Assembly (NCBI RefSeq): GCF_031760065.1
Contig: NZ_CP134500.1
Location: forward strand, 1,798,001 to 1,862,000
Reading direction: 5' to 3'
Source of the DNA: Streptomyces durocortorensis
GTDB taxonomy: Bacteria; Actinomycetota; Actinomycetes; Streptomycetales; Streptomycetaceae
DNA: 64,000 nucleotides
A program made the translations under genes and the position numbers. This document shows, in pieces, positions 16,557-24,633 of this stretch (position 1 is the first letter of the stretch; each line of letters opens with the position of its first letter). The notes under the pieces are model-generated. The model saw nothing but the letters and a program-made list of their open reading frames with translations. It was not told where the DNA came from and searched no databases.

Positions 16557-18017
16557 TCACGCCTCCCGGTAGTCGGCGGGGAGGTGGATCATCTTGTGCT
16601 CGAAGAACTCGCCGTAGCCCTCGGGGCCGAATTCGCGGCCCAGGCCCGAGTTCTTGTAGCCGCCGAACGGGCCCAGCATGTCGAGGCTGAAGGTGTTCAC
16701 GCTGTACGTGCCGGTGCGGACCTGGCGGGCGATGTCGATGCCGCGTTCCGTGTCGGCCGTCCAGACGCTGCCGCTGAGGCCGTACGGGGAGTCGTCGGCG
16801 ATGCGGACGGCCTCGGCCTCGTCGCCGTACGGGATCAGGCAGACGACCGGGCCGAAGATCTCCTCGCGGGCGATGCGCATGGAATTGTCGACCGAGCCGA
16901 AGAGTGTGGGTTCCACGTACCAGCCTCGTTCCTGGGAGGCGGGGCGGCTGCCGCCCGTGAGGATCTTGGCGCCCTCCTCCTGGCCCAGGCGGATGTAGTC
17001 CAGAGAGCGTTGTTGCTGGCGGCGGGCCACCAGGGGGCCGAGTTCCGTGGCGGGGTCCAGGGGGTCGCCCACGCGGAGCGCGCCCGCCGCTGCCGCGAAC
17101 GCCTCCGCCACCTCGTCGTAACGGGAGCGCGGGGCCAGGATGCGCGTCTGGGCCACGCACGCCTGGCCGTTGATCATCCAGGCGAAGGGGACGATGCCCG
17201 CGACCGCCGCGTCCAGATCCGCGTCGGGAAGGATCACCGCGGCCGACTTGCCGCCCAGTTCGAGGGTGACCCGGCTGAGGTTGCGGGAGGCGACCTCCAT
17301 CACGCGGCGGCCCGCGGCGACCGAGCCGGTGAAGGAGACCTTGTCCACGTCCCGGTGGCCCACCAGGTACTCGCTGACCTCCCGGTCCGCCGGGAGGATG
17401 GAGAGGACGCCCTCCGGCAGGCCCGCCTCCGCCGCTGTCTCCGCCAGGAGGTAGGCGTCCAGGGGGGTTTCCGGTGAGACCTTCAGGACCGCCGTGCAGC
17501 CTGCCAGGAGTGCTGGGGCCAGTTTCGCGGCGGCCGTGAACTGGGGGACGTTCCACGGTACGACCGCGGCGACCACACCGACCGGTTCGCGGCGGACCAG
17601 GAGCGGGCCGAGGACGCCGTCGCGCCGTTCCTCGTAGGGGAAGGCGCGCGCCACCGTGATCGCCGAGTCCCAGACCATCATCGCCGCCAGCGCCTGCACC
17701 ATGACGCTCGCGCTGTACGGGGTGCCGTTCTGCGCGCTGATCAGCCGCGCGAACTCCTCGTGGCGTACGGCGAAGGCGTCCTTGATCCGCGTGATCACCG
17801 CGATCCGCTCGTCCAGCGGCATCCGCGGCCAGGGGCCCTCGTCGAAGGCGTGGCGCGCGGCGGCGACGGCCCGGTCGACGTCGGCCTCGGAGGCGTGCGG
17901 CACGCGGCCGATGACCTGTTCGGTGTGCGGGGAGATCACCTCGATGACCTCGCTGCCGAGCGGATCGGTGAACTCCCCGCCGATGAACAGTTGTCCGTGC
18001 TCCACAAGCTCGGTCAT
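16557..18017 (-). CDS. NAD(P)-dependent aldehyde dehydrogenase
   Basis: A 486-residue ALDH of standard length. The cofactor region shows VVPWNVPQFTAAAKLAPALLAGCTAVLKVSPETPL, the Gly-rich loop FTGSVAAGRRV, the catalytic Glu in LELGGKSAAV and the catalytic Cys in NGQACVAQTRIL (Ala-Cys-Val rather than the more common Gly-Gln-Cys-Cys). C-terminal EEIFGPVVCLIPY and GGYKNSGLGREFGPEGYGEF are typical. The ATG follows GGGAGG nine bases upstream. Together with the ferredoxin it would oxidise an aldehyde, possibly from a P450 step. Two candidate operators lie in its upstream region. Confidence 0.9.
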   Translation of the reverse strand: MTELVEHGQLFIGGEFTDPLGSEVIEVISPHTEQVIGRVPHASEADVDRAVAAARHAFDEGPWPRMPLDERIAVITRIKDAFAVRHEEFARLISAQNGTPYSASVMVQALAAMMVWDSAITVARAFPYEERRDGVLGPLLVRREPVGVVAAVVPWNVPQFTAAAKLAPALLAGCTAVLKVSPETPLDAYLLAETAAEAGLPEGVLSILPADREVSEYLVGHRDVDKVSFTGSVAAGRRVMEVASRNLSRVTLELGGKSAAVILPDADLDAAVAGIVPFAWMINGQACVAQTRILAPRSRYDEVAEAFAAAAGALRVGDPLDPATELGPLVARRQQQRSLDYIRLGQEEGAKILTGGSRPASQERGWYVEPTLFGSVDNSMRIAREEIFGPVVCLIPYGDEAEAVRIADDSPYGLSGSVWTADTERGIDIARQVRTGTYSVNTFSLDMLGPFGGYKNSGLGREFGPEGYGEFFEHKMIHLPADYREA

Positions 18018-18062
18018 GGCTGCTGCCTCCCGCCGCCCGGCCCACTGACTGACTAGTCGTCA

Positions 18063-18078
18063 GAACTGATACCAGTTC
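18063..18078. promoter_or_regulatory. Perfect inverted repeat upstream of aldehyde dehydrogenase
   Basis: GAACTG-ATAC-CAGTTC is a 6-bp perfect inverted repeat with a 4-bp spacer, 46 bp before the ALDH start; an 8-bp palindrome GACTAGTC sits at 18051-18058. The placement suits a TetR-type operator over the ALDH promoter. Function is inferred. Confidence 0.45.
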
Positions 18079-18164
18079 CTGTTCCAGGAGTCCACGGATC
18101 GGACCGCACCGGCCCGTACAGGAACACCCCTTGCGCGAAGGGTTTGGTAGACCAGGGCTACCAC

Positions 18165-18178
18165 TGGAACGAGTTCTC
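18165..18178. promoter_or_regulatory. KstR-like operator, 7 of 8 fixed positions
   Basis: TGGAACGAGTTCTC matches TnnAACnnGTTnnA except the last base, and lies 36-49 bp upstream of the MBL hydrolase start within the divergent ALDH/MBL region. It would suit joint control of both genes by the KstR-like regulator. Confidence 0.5.
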
Positions 18179-18213
18179 GTTACAGTGGAGGCCGAAGCGG
18201 AGATGGGGAGCCC

Positions 18214-19251
18214 ATGACTCAGGTGACCGACCACGGCGGAGGCGTCCACAGCATCCAGGTCCCCATCCCGGACAATCCCCTCGGCCACACCCTGGTCCAC
18301 CTCGTCGACACCGACCGGGGGCCCGTCCTCATCGACACCGGCTGGGACGACCCGGCCTCCTGGGACACGCTCGTGGCCGGGCTCGCCGCCCTCGGCACCG
18401 CCGTCACCGACGTCCACGGCGTCGTCATCACCCACCACCACCCCGACCACCACGGCCTCTCCGGGCAGGTCCGCGAGGCATCCGGGGCCTGGATCGCGAT
18501 GCACGAGGCCGACACCGCGATCGTCCGGCGCACCCGGGACTCCGAGCCCGGCACCTGGCTCGACTACCTCACCCGTAAGCTCGCCGCCGTCGGTGCGCCC
18601 GAGGAACACCTCGCCCCGCTGCGCGCCGCCCGCGGCGCGGGGCGGCTGCGGACCCTGCCCGGGCTGCGCGCCGCCCTGCCCGACCGGGACATCGTCCCCG
18701 GCGAACTGCTCGGCCTCTCCGGGCGGCGGCTGCGGGCCGTCTGGACCCCCGGCCACACCCCGGGCCATGTCTGCCTCCATCTGGAGGAGCGGCATCCGGC
18801 GAATCTGCCGGGGCACGGGCGGTTGTTCTCCGGAGATCACCTGCTGCCGGGGATCAGCCCGCACATCGGGTTGTACGAGGACCCCGACGACACCGCCGTC
18901 ACCGATCCGCTCGGGGACTACCTGGCCTCGCTGGAACGGATCGGGCGGCTCGGGGTGGCCGAGGTGCTGCCCGCCCACCAGCACGCGTTCACCGACGCGG
19001 GCGGGCGGGTGCGGGAGCTGCTCGACCATCACGAGGAGCGGCTGACCGGGCTCCTCGCGCTCCTCGCCACGCCGCTCACCCCGTGGCAGCTGGCCGAGCG
19101 GATGGAGTGGAACCGGCCGTGGGAGCAGATCCCGCACGGTTCGCGGTCGATCGCCGTGTCGGAGGCCGAGTCCCATCTGCGGCGGCTGGTGAAGCTCGGG
19201 CGCGCGGAGGCCGTACCGGGCGGGCCCCCGACGACGTACATCGCCGCGTGA
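18214..19251 (+). CDS. MBL-fold metallo-hydrolase
   Basis: A 345-residue metallo-beta-lactamase-fold protein. The metal motif HHHPDHHG sits near residues 72-79, GHTPGHVCLHLE provides the next His, SGDHLLPGISPHIG the bridging Asp, and LPAHQHAF the last His. The C-terminal 70 residues form a winged-helix-like extension (TPWQLAERMEWNRPWEQIP...VSEAESHLRRLVKLGRAEA), as in SoxH/ribonuclease-Z-like hydrolases of CoA- or glutathione-type thioesters. It is divergent from the ferredoxin/ALDH operon and shares its regulatory region. The 3' end has been duplicated downstream. Confidence 0.87.
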   Translation: MTQVTDHGGGVHSIQVPIPDNPLGHTLVHLVDTDRGPVLIDTGWDDPASWDTLVAGLAALGTAVTDVHGVVITHHHPDHHGLSGQVREASGAWIAMHEADTAIVRRTRDSEPGTWLDYLTRKLAAVGAPEEHLAPLRAARGAGRLRTLPGLRAALPDRDIVPGELLGLSGRRLRAVWTPGHTPGHVCLHLEERHPANLPGHGRLFSGDHLLPGISPHIGLYEDPDDTAVTDPLGDYLASLERIGRLGVAEVLPAHQHAFTDAGGRVRELLDHHEERLTGLLALLATPLTPWQLAERMEWNRPWEQIPHGSRSIAVSEAESHLRRLVKLGRAEAVPGGPPTTYIAA

Positions 19252-19341
19252 GTCGGCCGCGGATCGCCGGGTGAGCCGCGCCGTACATCGCCGGGCGAGC
19301 CAGCCGTGAACCCGCCGTACACCGCCCGGCGAGCCCGCCGT
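19234..19341. repeat. Degenerate copies of the MBL gene 3' end
   Basis: The last codons plus stop of the MBL gene (GTACATCGCCGCGTGAG) recur downstream in diverging forms, as GATCGCCGGGTGAG, GTACATCGCCGGGCGAG and GTACACCGCCCGGCGAG, spaced about 20-35 bp apart. They carry no open frame of their own and look like tandem slippage products. Confidence 0.6.
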
Positions 19342-19419
19342 GAGCCCGCCGGGGCCGGTGCCCCGGTCTCGTACGTCCGTGGGTTCCCGATGCCGTACAC
19401 GGTCCGCCACCCCCAGGTC

Positions 19420-19550
19420 CACGTGGTACGGACCGGTAGAGTGAGCGGGTCGTCATCATGCCCGTACAGGGGTGGGCCGGTGCGAATCCGGCGCTGGACC
19501 CCAGCCGTGAACCGTCCGCCCGACGGCAGCCGGACCGCCCTGTCCGCGGA
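19420..19550 (+). ncRNA. Cobalamin riboswitch
   Basis: The leader contains the conserved core of an adenosylcobalamin riboswitch: GCCGGTGCGAATCCGGC (19476-19492), then GCTGGACCCCAGCCGTGAACC, and the B12-box-like AGCCGGACCGCCCTG at about 19528-19542. Upstream arms that could form the P2-P3 part include the GGTACGGACCGG region. It precedes a five-gene operon with a full ECF transporter, matching B12 uptake. When cobalamin binds, expression should fall. The outer boundaries are approximate. Confidence 0.8.
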
Positions 19551-19595
19551 GCGTGAGCGGCTCGGGCAGGTCGGCACTTCGACGACCGGCCCTCG

Positions 19596-19617
19596 GGCCA
19601 CCGGAACCCCGGTGGCC
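19596..19617 (+). promoter_or_regulatory. Hairpin in riboswitch expression platform
   Basis: GGCCACCGG and CCGGTGGCC form a 9-bp perfect stem with a 4-nt AACC loop, between the aptamer and the start codon at 19703. It may be the terminator or an intermediate helix of the expression platform; no U-tract follows. The ribosome site AGGAGAG is at 19684-19690. Confidence 0.5.
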
Positions 19618-19702
19618 GGCACCGTCGAGGCATACGGGGCCGGAGCCCGGTGCCCTCGTGCGCCCGGGGAGTCCGGCCCTCGCAGGAGAGGCCCAGCCCG
19701 CC

Positions 19703-20953
19703 ATGACCGTACGCCGCAGCGCAGCCGCGCTCGCGACCACCGCCGTGCTCCTGGGCGCGGCCGCGCCCGTAGCGGTCGCCGCACCGAGCCCCTCCCCGTC
19801 GGCCGAGCTGCCGCCGGGGCTCTACGGCACCACCGACCCGACGTACGACGGGGTCTGGCGGCAGTCGCTGGCCTTCCTGGCGCAGAAGATCGAGTACGTC
19901 ACACCGTCGACGCAGGCGGTGGACTGGCTGGTGGGGCAGCAGTGCGACAGCGGGGCGTTCACCTCGTACCGGGACGCCTCCGAGCCCTGCGACGCCTCGA
20001 CGGTGATGGACACCAACGCCACCGCCGCCGCCGTCCAGGCCCTCGTCGAGCTCAACCAGCACCGCGACGCCGCGAACAACGGCGCCGACTGGCTGAAGTC
20101 CGTCCAGAACGAGGACGGCGGCTGGGGCTACAACCCCGGCAGCCCGAGCGACGCGAACTCCACCGGTGTCGTGATCGGCGCCCTCGCCCGGGCCGACGTG
20201 CCGATCAACGAGCTCACCACCGCCGACGGCAGCACCCCGTACACCGCGCTCCAGGCCCTCGCCATCCCGTGCGGGGAGAAGGACGGCGGCGCGTTCGCCT
20301 ACCAGCCGGGCAAGAAGGGCGAGCTCGTCGCCAACCTGGACTCCTCGGCGGCCGCCGTGCTCGGTCTGCTGGGCCGGGGCATGGCCATCGGGAACGCCAA
20401 CGCGGTGAAGGACCCCGTCTGCACGAAGGGCGACGACCTCAGCCCGGAGCAGAGCGCGCAGAACGGCGCTTCCTTCCTCGCGGACACGCTGGAGAAGTCG
20501 CCGTATCTGGAGCAGCCCCCGATGCCGGGCGCCGAGGACAGCGCGCCGCAGCCCGACTTCGGCAACACCGCCGACGCCGTCGTCGCGCTCTCCGCCTCCG
20601 GGCACAAGGACAAGGCCGAGGCCTCCGTCAGCTGGCTGGCCAAGAACTCCAAGACCTGGGCGCAGCAGGGCGGTCCGGCCGCCACAGCCCAGTTGATCTT
20701 CGCCGCGCACGCGACCGGCGCGGACGCCCGCAGCTTCGGCGGCGTCGACCTCGTCAAGCAGCTCAACGCGACCGGCCCCGCCCCGGCCGCCACCGCCACG
20801 CCCGCACCGACGCGGACCGGTACCCAGCCCACCAGCGGCACCAGCAGCGACGACGGCGGGCTCGGGCTGTGGTGGCTGATCGGCATCGGACTGCTCGTCG
20901 GCACGGGCATCGGCTTCCTGCTCAGCATGCGCCGGAAGAAGCAGCAGCCGTGA
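19703..20953 (+). CDS. Membrane-anchored alpha/alpha-toroid protein of B12 operon (transcobalamin-like candidate)
   Basis: A 416-residue exported protein. It has a Sec signal peptide (RRSAAALATTAVLLGAAAPVAVAA), then about 310 residues of prenyltransferase/squalene-oxidase-type helical repeats (QAVDWLVGQQCDSGAFTSY, ADWLKSVQNEDGGWGYNPG, ASVSWLAKNSKTWAQQGG), a Pro/Thr/Ala linker, one transmembrane helix (LWWLIGIGLLVGTGIGFLL) and a basic tail RRKKQQ. No catalytic DxDD motif is seen. It is first in a riboswitch-controlled ECF operon. Human intrinsic factor and transcobalamin use the same toroid fold to bind B12, so a surface cobalamin-capture role is inferred, not shown. ATG 19703 has AGGAGAG upstream. 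Confidence 0.75.
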   Translation: MTVRRSAAALATTAVLLGAAAPVAVAAPSPSPSAELPPGLYGTTDPTYDGVWRQSLAFLAQKIEYVTPSTQAVDWLVGQQCDSGAFTSYRDASEPCDASTVMDTNATAAAVQALVELNQHRDAANNGADWLKSVQNEDGGWGYNPGSPSDANSTGVVIGALARADVPINELTTADGSTPYTALQALAIPCGEKDGGAFAYQPGKKGELVANLDSSAAAVLGLLGRGMAIGNANAVKDPVCTKGDDLSPEQSAQNGASFLADTLEKSPYLEQPPMPGAEDSAPQPDFGNTADAVVALSASGHKDKAEASVSWLAKNSKTWAQQGGPAATAQLIFAAHATGADARSFGGVDLVKQLNATGPAPAATATPAPTRTGTQPTSGTSSDDGGLGLWWLIGIGLLVGTGIGFLLSMRRKKQQP

Positions 20954-21657
20954 CGAGGCGTACACCGGCCCTGGCACATCTGCGGGCCCCCGTCGTCGCT
21001 CTGCTGACCGCGCTGGTCGCCGCCTCCGCCGTCCTGCTGGGGGCGGGCAGCGCCGAGGCCGCCGGGTACCGCTACTGGTCCTTCTGGGAGGGCAACGGCA
21101 AGAACTGGGAGTACGCCACCCAGGGCCCGGCCGTCCTGCGCCCGGACGACGGTACGGTCCAGGGCTTCCGGTTCGCCGTGAGCGAGGACTCCGGCGACGC
21201 GGACCAGCCGCGCCGCGCCCCCGACTTCGGGGCGATCTGCGCGGACACCCCGGCGGAGGACGGCTCCAAGCGGATCGCCCTGGTGATCGACCCGGGAACC
21301 GCCGCCGACGCCCCGGACGGCGAGAAGCCGCCCGCGCTGCGCACGGCGTGCGCGCAGGTCGCGCCGGACGCCAGCAGCGCGGACGCGCTCGCCTCGGTGG
21401 CGAAGCCCCTGCGGTACGACAGCAGCGCCATGCTCTGCGCGATCTCCGGCTACCCCAAGTCGGGCTGCGGCGAGCAGGTGTCGGGGGACGGAAGCGGGAA
21501 GTCGTCCGGACCCTCCAGGACGGCCGAAGAGGCGGAAGGCGCTGACGAGGGAGGTGACGGGGGTAGCGGAGGTCCCTCCGTCGGGCTCCTCGTCGGCATC
21601 GGCGCCGTCCTGCTGCTCGGCATCGCCGCCGTCATCCAGGCCCGCCGCCGCCGGTGA
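20950..21657 (+). CDS. Exported, membrane-anchored protein of B12 operon
   Basis: A 235-residue protein whose GTG overlaps the previous stop (GTGA) and whose stop overlaps the next GTG. It has a signal peptide (VVALLTALVAASAVLLGAGSAEAA), a compact extracellular domain beginning AGYRYWSFWEGNGKNWEYATQGP with six Cys or fewer, an acidic Ser/Gly linker, a C-terminal transmembrane helix (VGLLVGIGAVLLLGIAAVI) and an RRRR tail. The domain is not one I can name beyond its recurrent association with this operon. The same topology as the upstream toroid protein suggests the two act together at the cell surface in cobalamin capture. Confidence 0.7.
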   Translation: MTRRTPALAHLRAPVVALLTALVAASAVLLGAGSAEAAGYRYWSFWEGNGKNWEYATQGPAVLRPDDGTVQGFRFAVSEDSGDADQPRRAPDFGAICADTPAEDGSKRIALVIDPGTAADAPDGEKPPALRTACAQVAPDASSADALASVAKPLRYDSSAMLCAISGYPKSGCGEQVSGDGSGKSSGPSRTAEEAEGADEGGDGGSGGPSVGLLVGIGAVLLLGIAAVIQARRRR

Positions 21658-22826
21658 CCGCCGCCCCGGCCCCCGCCCGGCTGCTCCGCCGCGCCCTGCG
21701 CGCGCCGCAGGCCGACCGCGGCAACGCGCTGCCCGCCGGGGCGTGGTGGCTCTGGGCCCTGGGGCTCGCCACCGCCGCGTCCCGGACGACGAACCCGCTG
21801 CTGCTCGGGCTGCTGGTGGGCGTGGCGGGGTACGTGGTCGCGGCCCGGCGGACGGACGCCCCGTGGGCCCGTTCCTACGGGGCGTTCGTCAAGCTCGGGC
21901 TGTTCGTCGTGGCGCTGCGCGTGGTGTTCTCCGTCTTCCTCGGGTCGCCGATCCCCGGTTCGCACACGGTGTTCGTTCTCCCCGAACTTCCGTTGCCCGA
22001 CTGGGCGCAGGGGGTGCGGATCGGCGGCCGGGTCACGGCGGAACAGCTGGTGTTCGCCCTGTACGACGGGATGAAGCTGGCCACGCTGCTGATCTGTGTC
22101 GGCGCGGCGAACGCGCTGGCCAACCCGGCCCGGCTGCTGAAGTCGCTGCCCGGTGCGCTGTACGAGGTGGGGGTCGCCGTCGTGGTGGCGATGACGTTCG
22201 CGCCGAACATGGTGGCCGACGTGGTCCGGCTGCGCACCGCGCGGCGGCTGCGGGGCCGTCCGACCGGTGGGGTGCGGGCGGTGGCGCAGATCGGGCTGCC
22301 GGTGCTGGAGGGGGCGCTGGAGCGGTCCGTGGCGCTGGCCGCGTCGATGGACGCGCGCGGCTACGGGCGCACCGCCCAGGTTCCGGCGGCCGTCCGGCAC
22401 ACCACGAACGTCCTCACGCTGGGCGGGCTGCTCGGGGTGTGCGCGGGAACGTACGGGCTGCTGGCCGCTCAGGGGGCGGTGTACGGGCTGCCGCTGCTGC
22501 TGGCCGGTCTGGTCACGGCGCTGGCGGGGCTGCGGCTCGGCGGCCGTCGCTCGGTGCGGACCCGCTACCGGCCGGACCGGTGGGGGGTACGGGCCTGGCT
22601 GGTGGCGTGCTCGGGTGCGGCGGTCGCGGCGGTGATGATCTGGGCGGGCGCGGCCGATCCGGACGCGCTGCGCCCCGGTGTCGTACCACTGACCGCGCCG
22701 GTGCTGCCGCTGTGGCCCGCGGCGGCCGCGCTGATCGGGCTGCTGCCCGCGCTGGTCGCGCCCGTACCGCCGTCGTCGTCCCCCGGGGCAGGGAAACAGG
22801 CACATCGCAGCAAGGAGCTGGCGTGA
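21654..22826 (+). CDS. ECF transporter transmembrane (T) component, CbiQ family
   Basis: A 390-residue EcfT protein with five to six main transmembrane segments and the two cytoplasmic coupling helices: VRLRTARRLRGRPTGG and SMDARGYGRT contain the Ala-Arg-Gly/Arg-x-Arg-Gly motifs that dock on the ATPases. It starts with a 4-nt overlap (GTGA) and its stop overlaps the ATPase start. The C-terminal third adds further hydrophobic segments beyond the usual 250-270 residues. With the following ATPase and S component it makes an energy-coupling-factor importer, here for cobalamin by riboswitch context. Confidence 0.87.
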   Translation: MTAAPAPARLLRRALRAPQADRGNALPAGAWWLWALGLATAASRTTNPLLLGLLVGVAGYVVAARRTDAPWARSYGAFVKLGLFVVALRVVFSVFLGSPIPGSHTVFVLPELPLPDWAQGVRIGGRVTAEQLVFALYDGMKLATLLICVGAANALANPARLLKSLPGALYEVGVAVVVAMTFAPNMVADVVRLRTARRLRGRPTGGVRAVAQIGLPVLEGALERSVALAASMDARGYGRTAQVPAAVRHTTNVLTLGGLLGVCAGTYGLLAAQGAVYGLPLLLAGLVTALAGLRLGGRRSVRTRYRPDRWGVRAWLVACSGAAVAAVMIWAGAADPDALRPGVVPLTAPVLPLWPAAAALIGLLPALVAPVPPSSSPGAGKQAHRSKELA

Positions 22827-24556
22827 TCAGGTTCGAGCGGGTCTCCGTGCGGTACGAGGGCACGGAGCGGCCCACGCTGTCCGGCGTCGACCTCACGGTC
22901 CCCGAGGGCGAACTCGTGCTGCTCGTCGGCCCTTCGGGGGTCGGCAAGTCGACTTTGCTGGGGACGGTCTCGGGGCTCGTCCCGCACTTCACGGGCGGGC
23001 TGCTGTCGGGCCGGGTCACGGTGGACGGGCGCGACACCCGTACGCACAAGCCGCGTGAACTGGCCGATCTGGTCGGCACGGTGGGGCAGGACCCGCTCGC
23101 GCACTTCGTCACGGACACCGTCGAGGACGAGCTCGCGTACGGCATGGAGTCGCTGGGTCTGGCCCCCGACGTGATGCGCCGCCGGGTCGAGGAGACGCTC
23201 GACCTGCTGGGCCTGGCCGAGCTGCGCGACCGCCCGATCGCGACCCTGTCGGGTGGCCAGCAGCAGCGCGTGGCGATCGGCTCGGTGCTCACTCCGCACC
23301 CGAAGGTGCTGGTGCTCGACGAGCCGACCTCGGCGCTGGACCCGGCGGCGGCCGAGGAGGTCCTCGCGGTGCTCCAGCGGCTGGTCCACGACCTGGGCAC
23401 GACCGTGCTGATGGCCGAGCACCGGCTGGAGCGGGTGGTGCAGTACGCGGACCAGGTCATCCTGCTGCCCGCGCCGGGCGTCGCCCCCGTCACGGGGCCG
23501 CCCGCCGAGATCATGAGGGTGTCGCCGGTCCGGCCGCCGGTGGCCGAACTGGGGCTGCTGGCGGGCTGGGACCCGCTGCCCCTGTCGGTACGGGACGCGC
23601 GGCGCGGGGCGGGTGCGCTGCGGACCCGGCTGGCGGACGCGGCCGTGCCCGCGCGTACGGCGGCCGCACCGGTGCCGGAGCCTGCGCGGCCGGTCGCTCC
23701 GGAGCGACCCGGGCCCGGACGGCTCGCCCGGCTGCTGGGCCGGGGCCGGACGGGCGGCCCCCGCGTGTCCGACCGGTCCGCCGCCCCCGCCGTCGATCCG
23801 GTCACCCGGGTCGAGGGGCTCGGGGTGCGGCGCGGCCGGATCGAGGCGTTGCGGCGGGTGGAACTCACCGTGGCCCCGGGCGAGACGGTGGCCCTGATGG
23901 GCCGCAACGGGGCCGGGAAGTCCACGCTGCTCGGCGCGCTCGTCGGCATGATCGAGCCCACCTCGGGCGCCGTGCGCGTCGGCGGGCTCGCCCCGGCCCG
24001 GACGGGCCCGGGGGCGATGGTGCGCCGGGTCGGGCTCGTACCGCAGGAGCCGCGCGATCTGCTGTACGCGGACACGGTGGCCGCGGAGTGCGCGGCGGCC
24101 GACCGGGACGCGGGCGCGGCGGAGGGCACCTGCCGGGCGCTGGTGTCGGAGCTGCTGCCCGGGGTCGGGGACGGCACCCACCCCCGGGACCTGTCCGAGG
24201 GCCAGCGGCTCGCGCTCGCCCTGGCGCTCGTACTGACCGGCCGCCCGCCGCTGTTGCTGCTGGACGAGCCGACGCGCGGCCTGGACTACGCGGCGAAGGC
24301 CCGCCTCGTCGGCGTCCTGCGCGCCCTGGCCGCCGAGGGCCACGCGATCGTCCTGGCCACGCACGATGTGGAGCTGGCGGCGGAGCTGGCGCACCGGGTG
24401 GTGATCCTCGCCGACGGGGAGGTCGTCGCGGACGGCCCGACCGGGCGGGTGGTGGTCTCCTCCCCCGCGTTCGCCCCGCAGACGGCGAAGATCCTGGCCC
24501 CGCAGGAGTGGCTGACCGTGTCCCAGGTGCGCGGGGCGCTGGAGGCGGGCGCGTGA
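22823..24556 (+). CDS. ECF transporter ATPase with two fused ABC domains
   Basis: A 577-residue protein with two ATP-binding cassettes in tandem. Domain 1 has Walker A GPSGVGKST, signature LSGGQQQR and Walker B VLVLDEPTSALDP; domain 2 has Walker A GRNGAGKST, a degenerate signature LSEGQRLA and Walker B LLLLDEPTRGLD with switch His ATHD. The two are joined by a long Pro/Arg/Ala linker of about 110 residues. It therefore supplies both EcfA and EcfA' in one chain. The GTG start overlaps the EcfT stop by 4 nt. Confidence 0.9.
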   Translation: MIRFERVSVRYEGTERPTLSGVDLTVPEGELVLLVGPSGVGKSTLLGTVSGLVPHFTGGLLSGRVTVDGRDTRTHKPRELADLVGTVGQDPLAHFVTDTVEDELAYGMESLGLAPDVMRRRVEETLDLLGLAELRDRPIATLSGGQQQRVAIGSVLTPHPKVLVLDEPTSALDPAAAEEVLAVLQRLVHDLGTTVLMAEHRLERVVQYADQVILLPAPGVAPVTGPPAEIMRVSPVRPPVAELGLLAGWDPLPLSVRDARRGAGALRTRLADAAVPARTAAAPVPEPARPVAPERPGPGRLARLLGRGRTGGPRVSDRSAAPAVDPVTRVEGLGVRRGRIEALRRVELTVAPGETVALMGRNGAGKSTLLGALVGMIEPTSGAVRVGGLAPARTGPGAMVRRVGLVPQEPRDLLYADTVAAECAAADRDAGAAEGTCRALVSELLPGVGDGTHPRDLSEGQRLALALALVLTGRPPLLLLDEPTRGLDYAAKARLVGVLRALAAEGHAIVLATHDVELAAELAHRVVILADGEVVADGPTGRVVVSSPAFAPQTAKILAPQEWLTVSQVRGALEAGA

Positions 24557-24633
24557 GCGGAATCACGGGAGTACGGGAGCGGGCACCCCGGCCCGGCGCG
24601 GGGCTGGGCGTACGGAAGCGGGGCGCGCGATGA
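24553..24633 (+). other. 26-codon minigene or leader between ATPase and S component
   Basis: GTG 24553 overlaps the ATPase stop (GTGA) and opens a 26-codon frame, MSGITGVRERAPRPGAGLGV then RKRGAR, whose stop overlaps ATG 24630 of the S component (ATGA). Its sequence echoes the start of the S component (VRERA, from TACGGGAGCGGGC repeats), so it looks like a duplicated 5' end that keeps translational coupling across the gap. Confidence 0.45.

Noticed and set aside
15760..19422. A 1220-codon open frame on the minus strand
   Set aside because: It crosses several well-supported genes in both orientations and has Arg/Gly/Pro composition of an out-of-frame reading.
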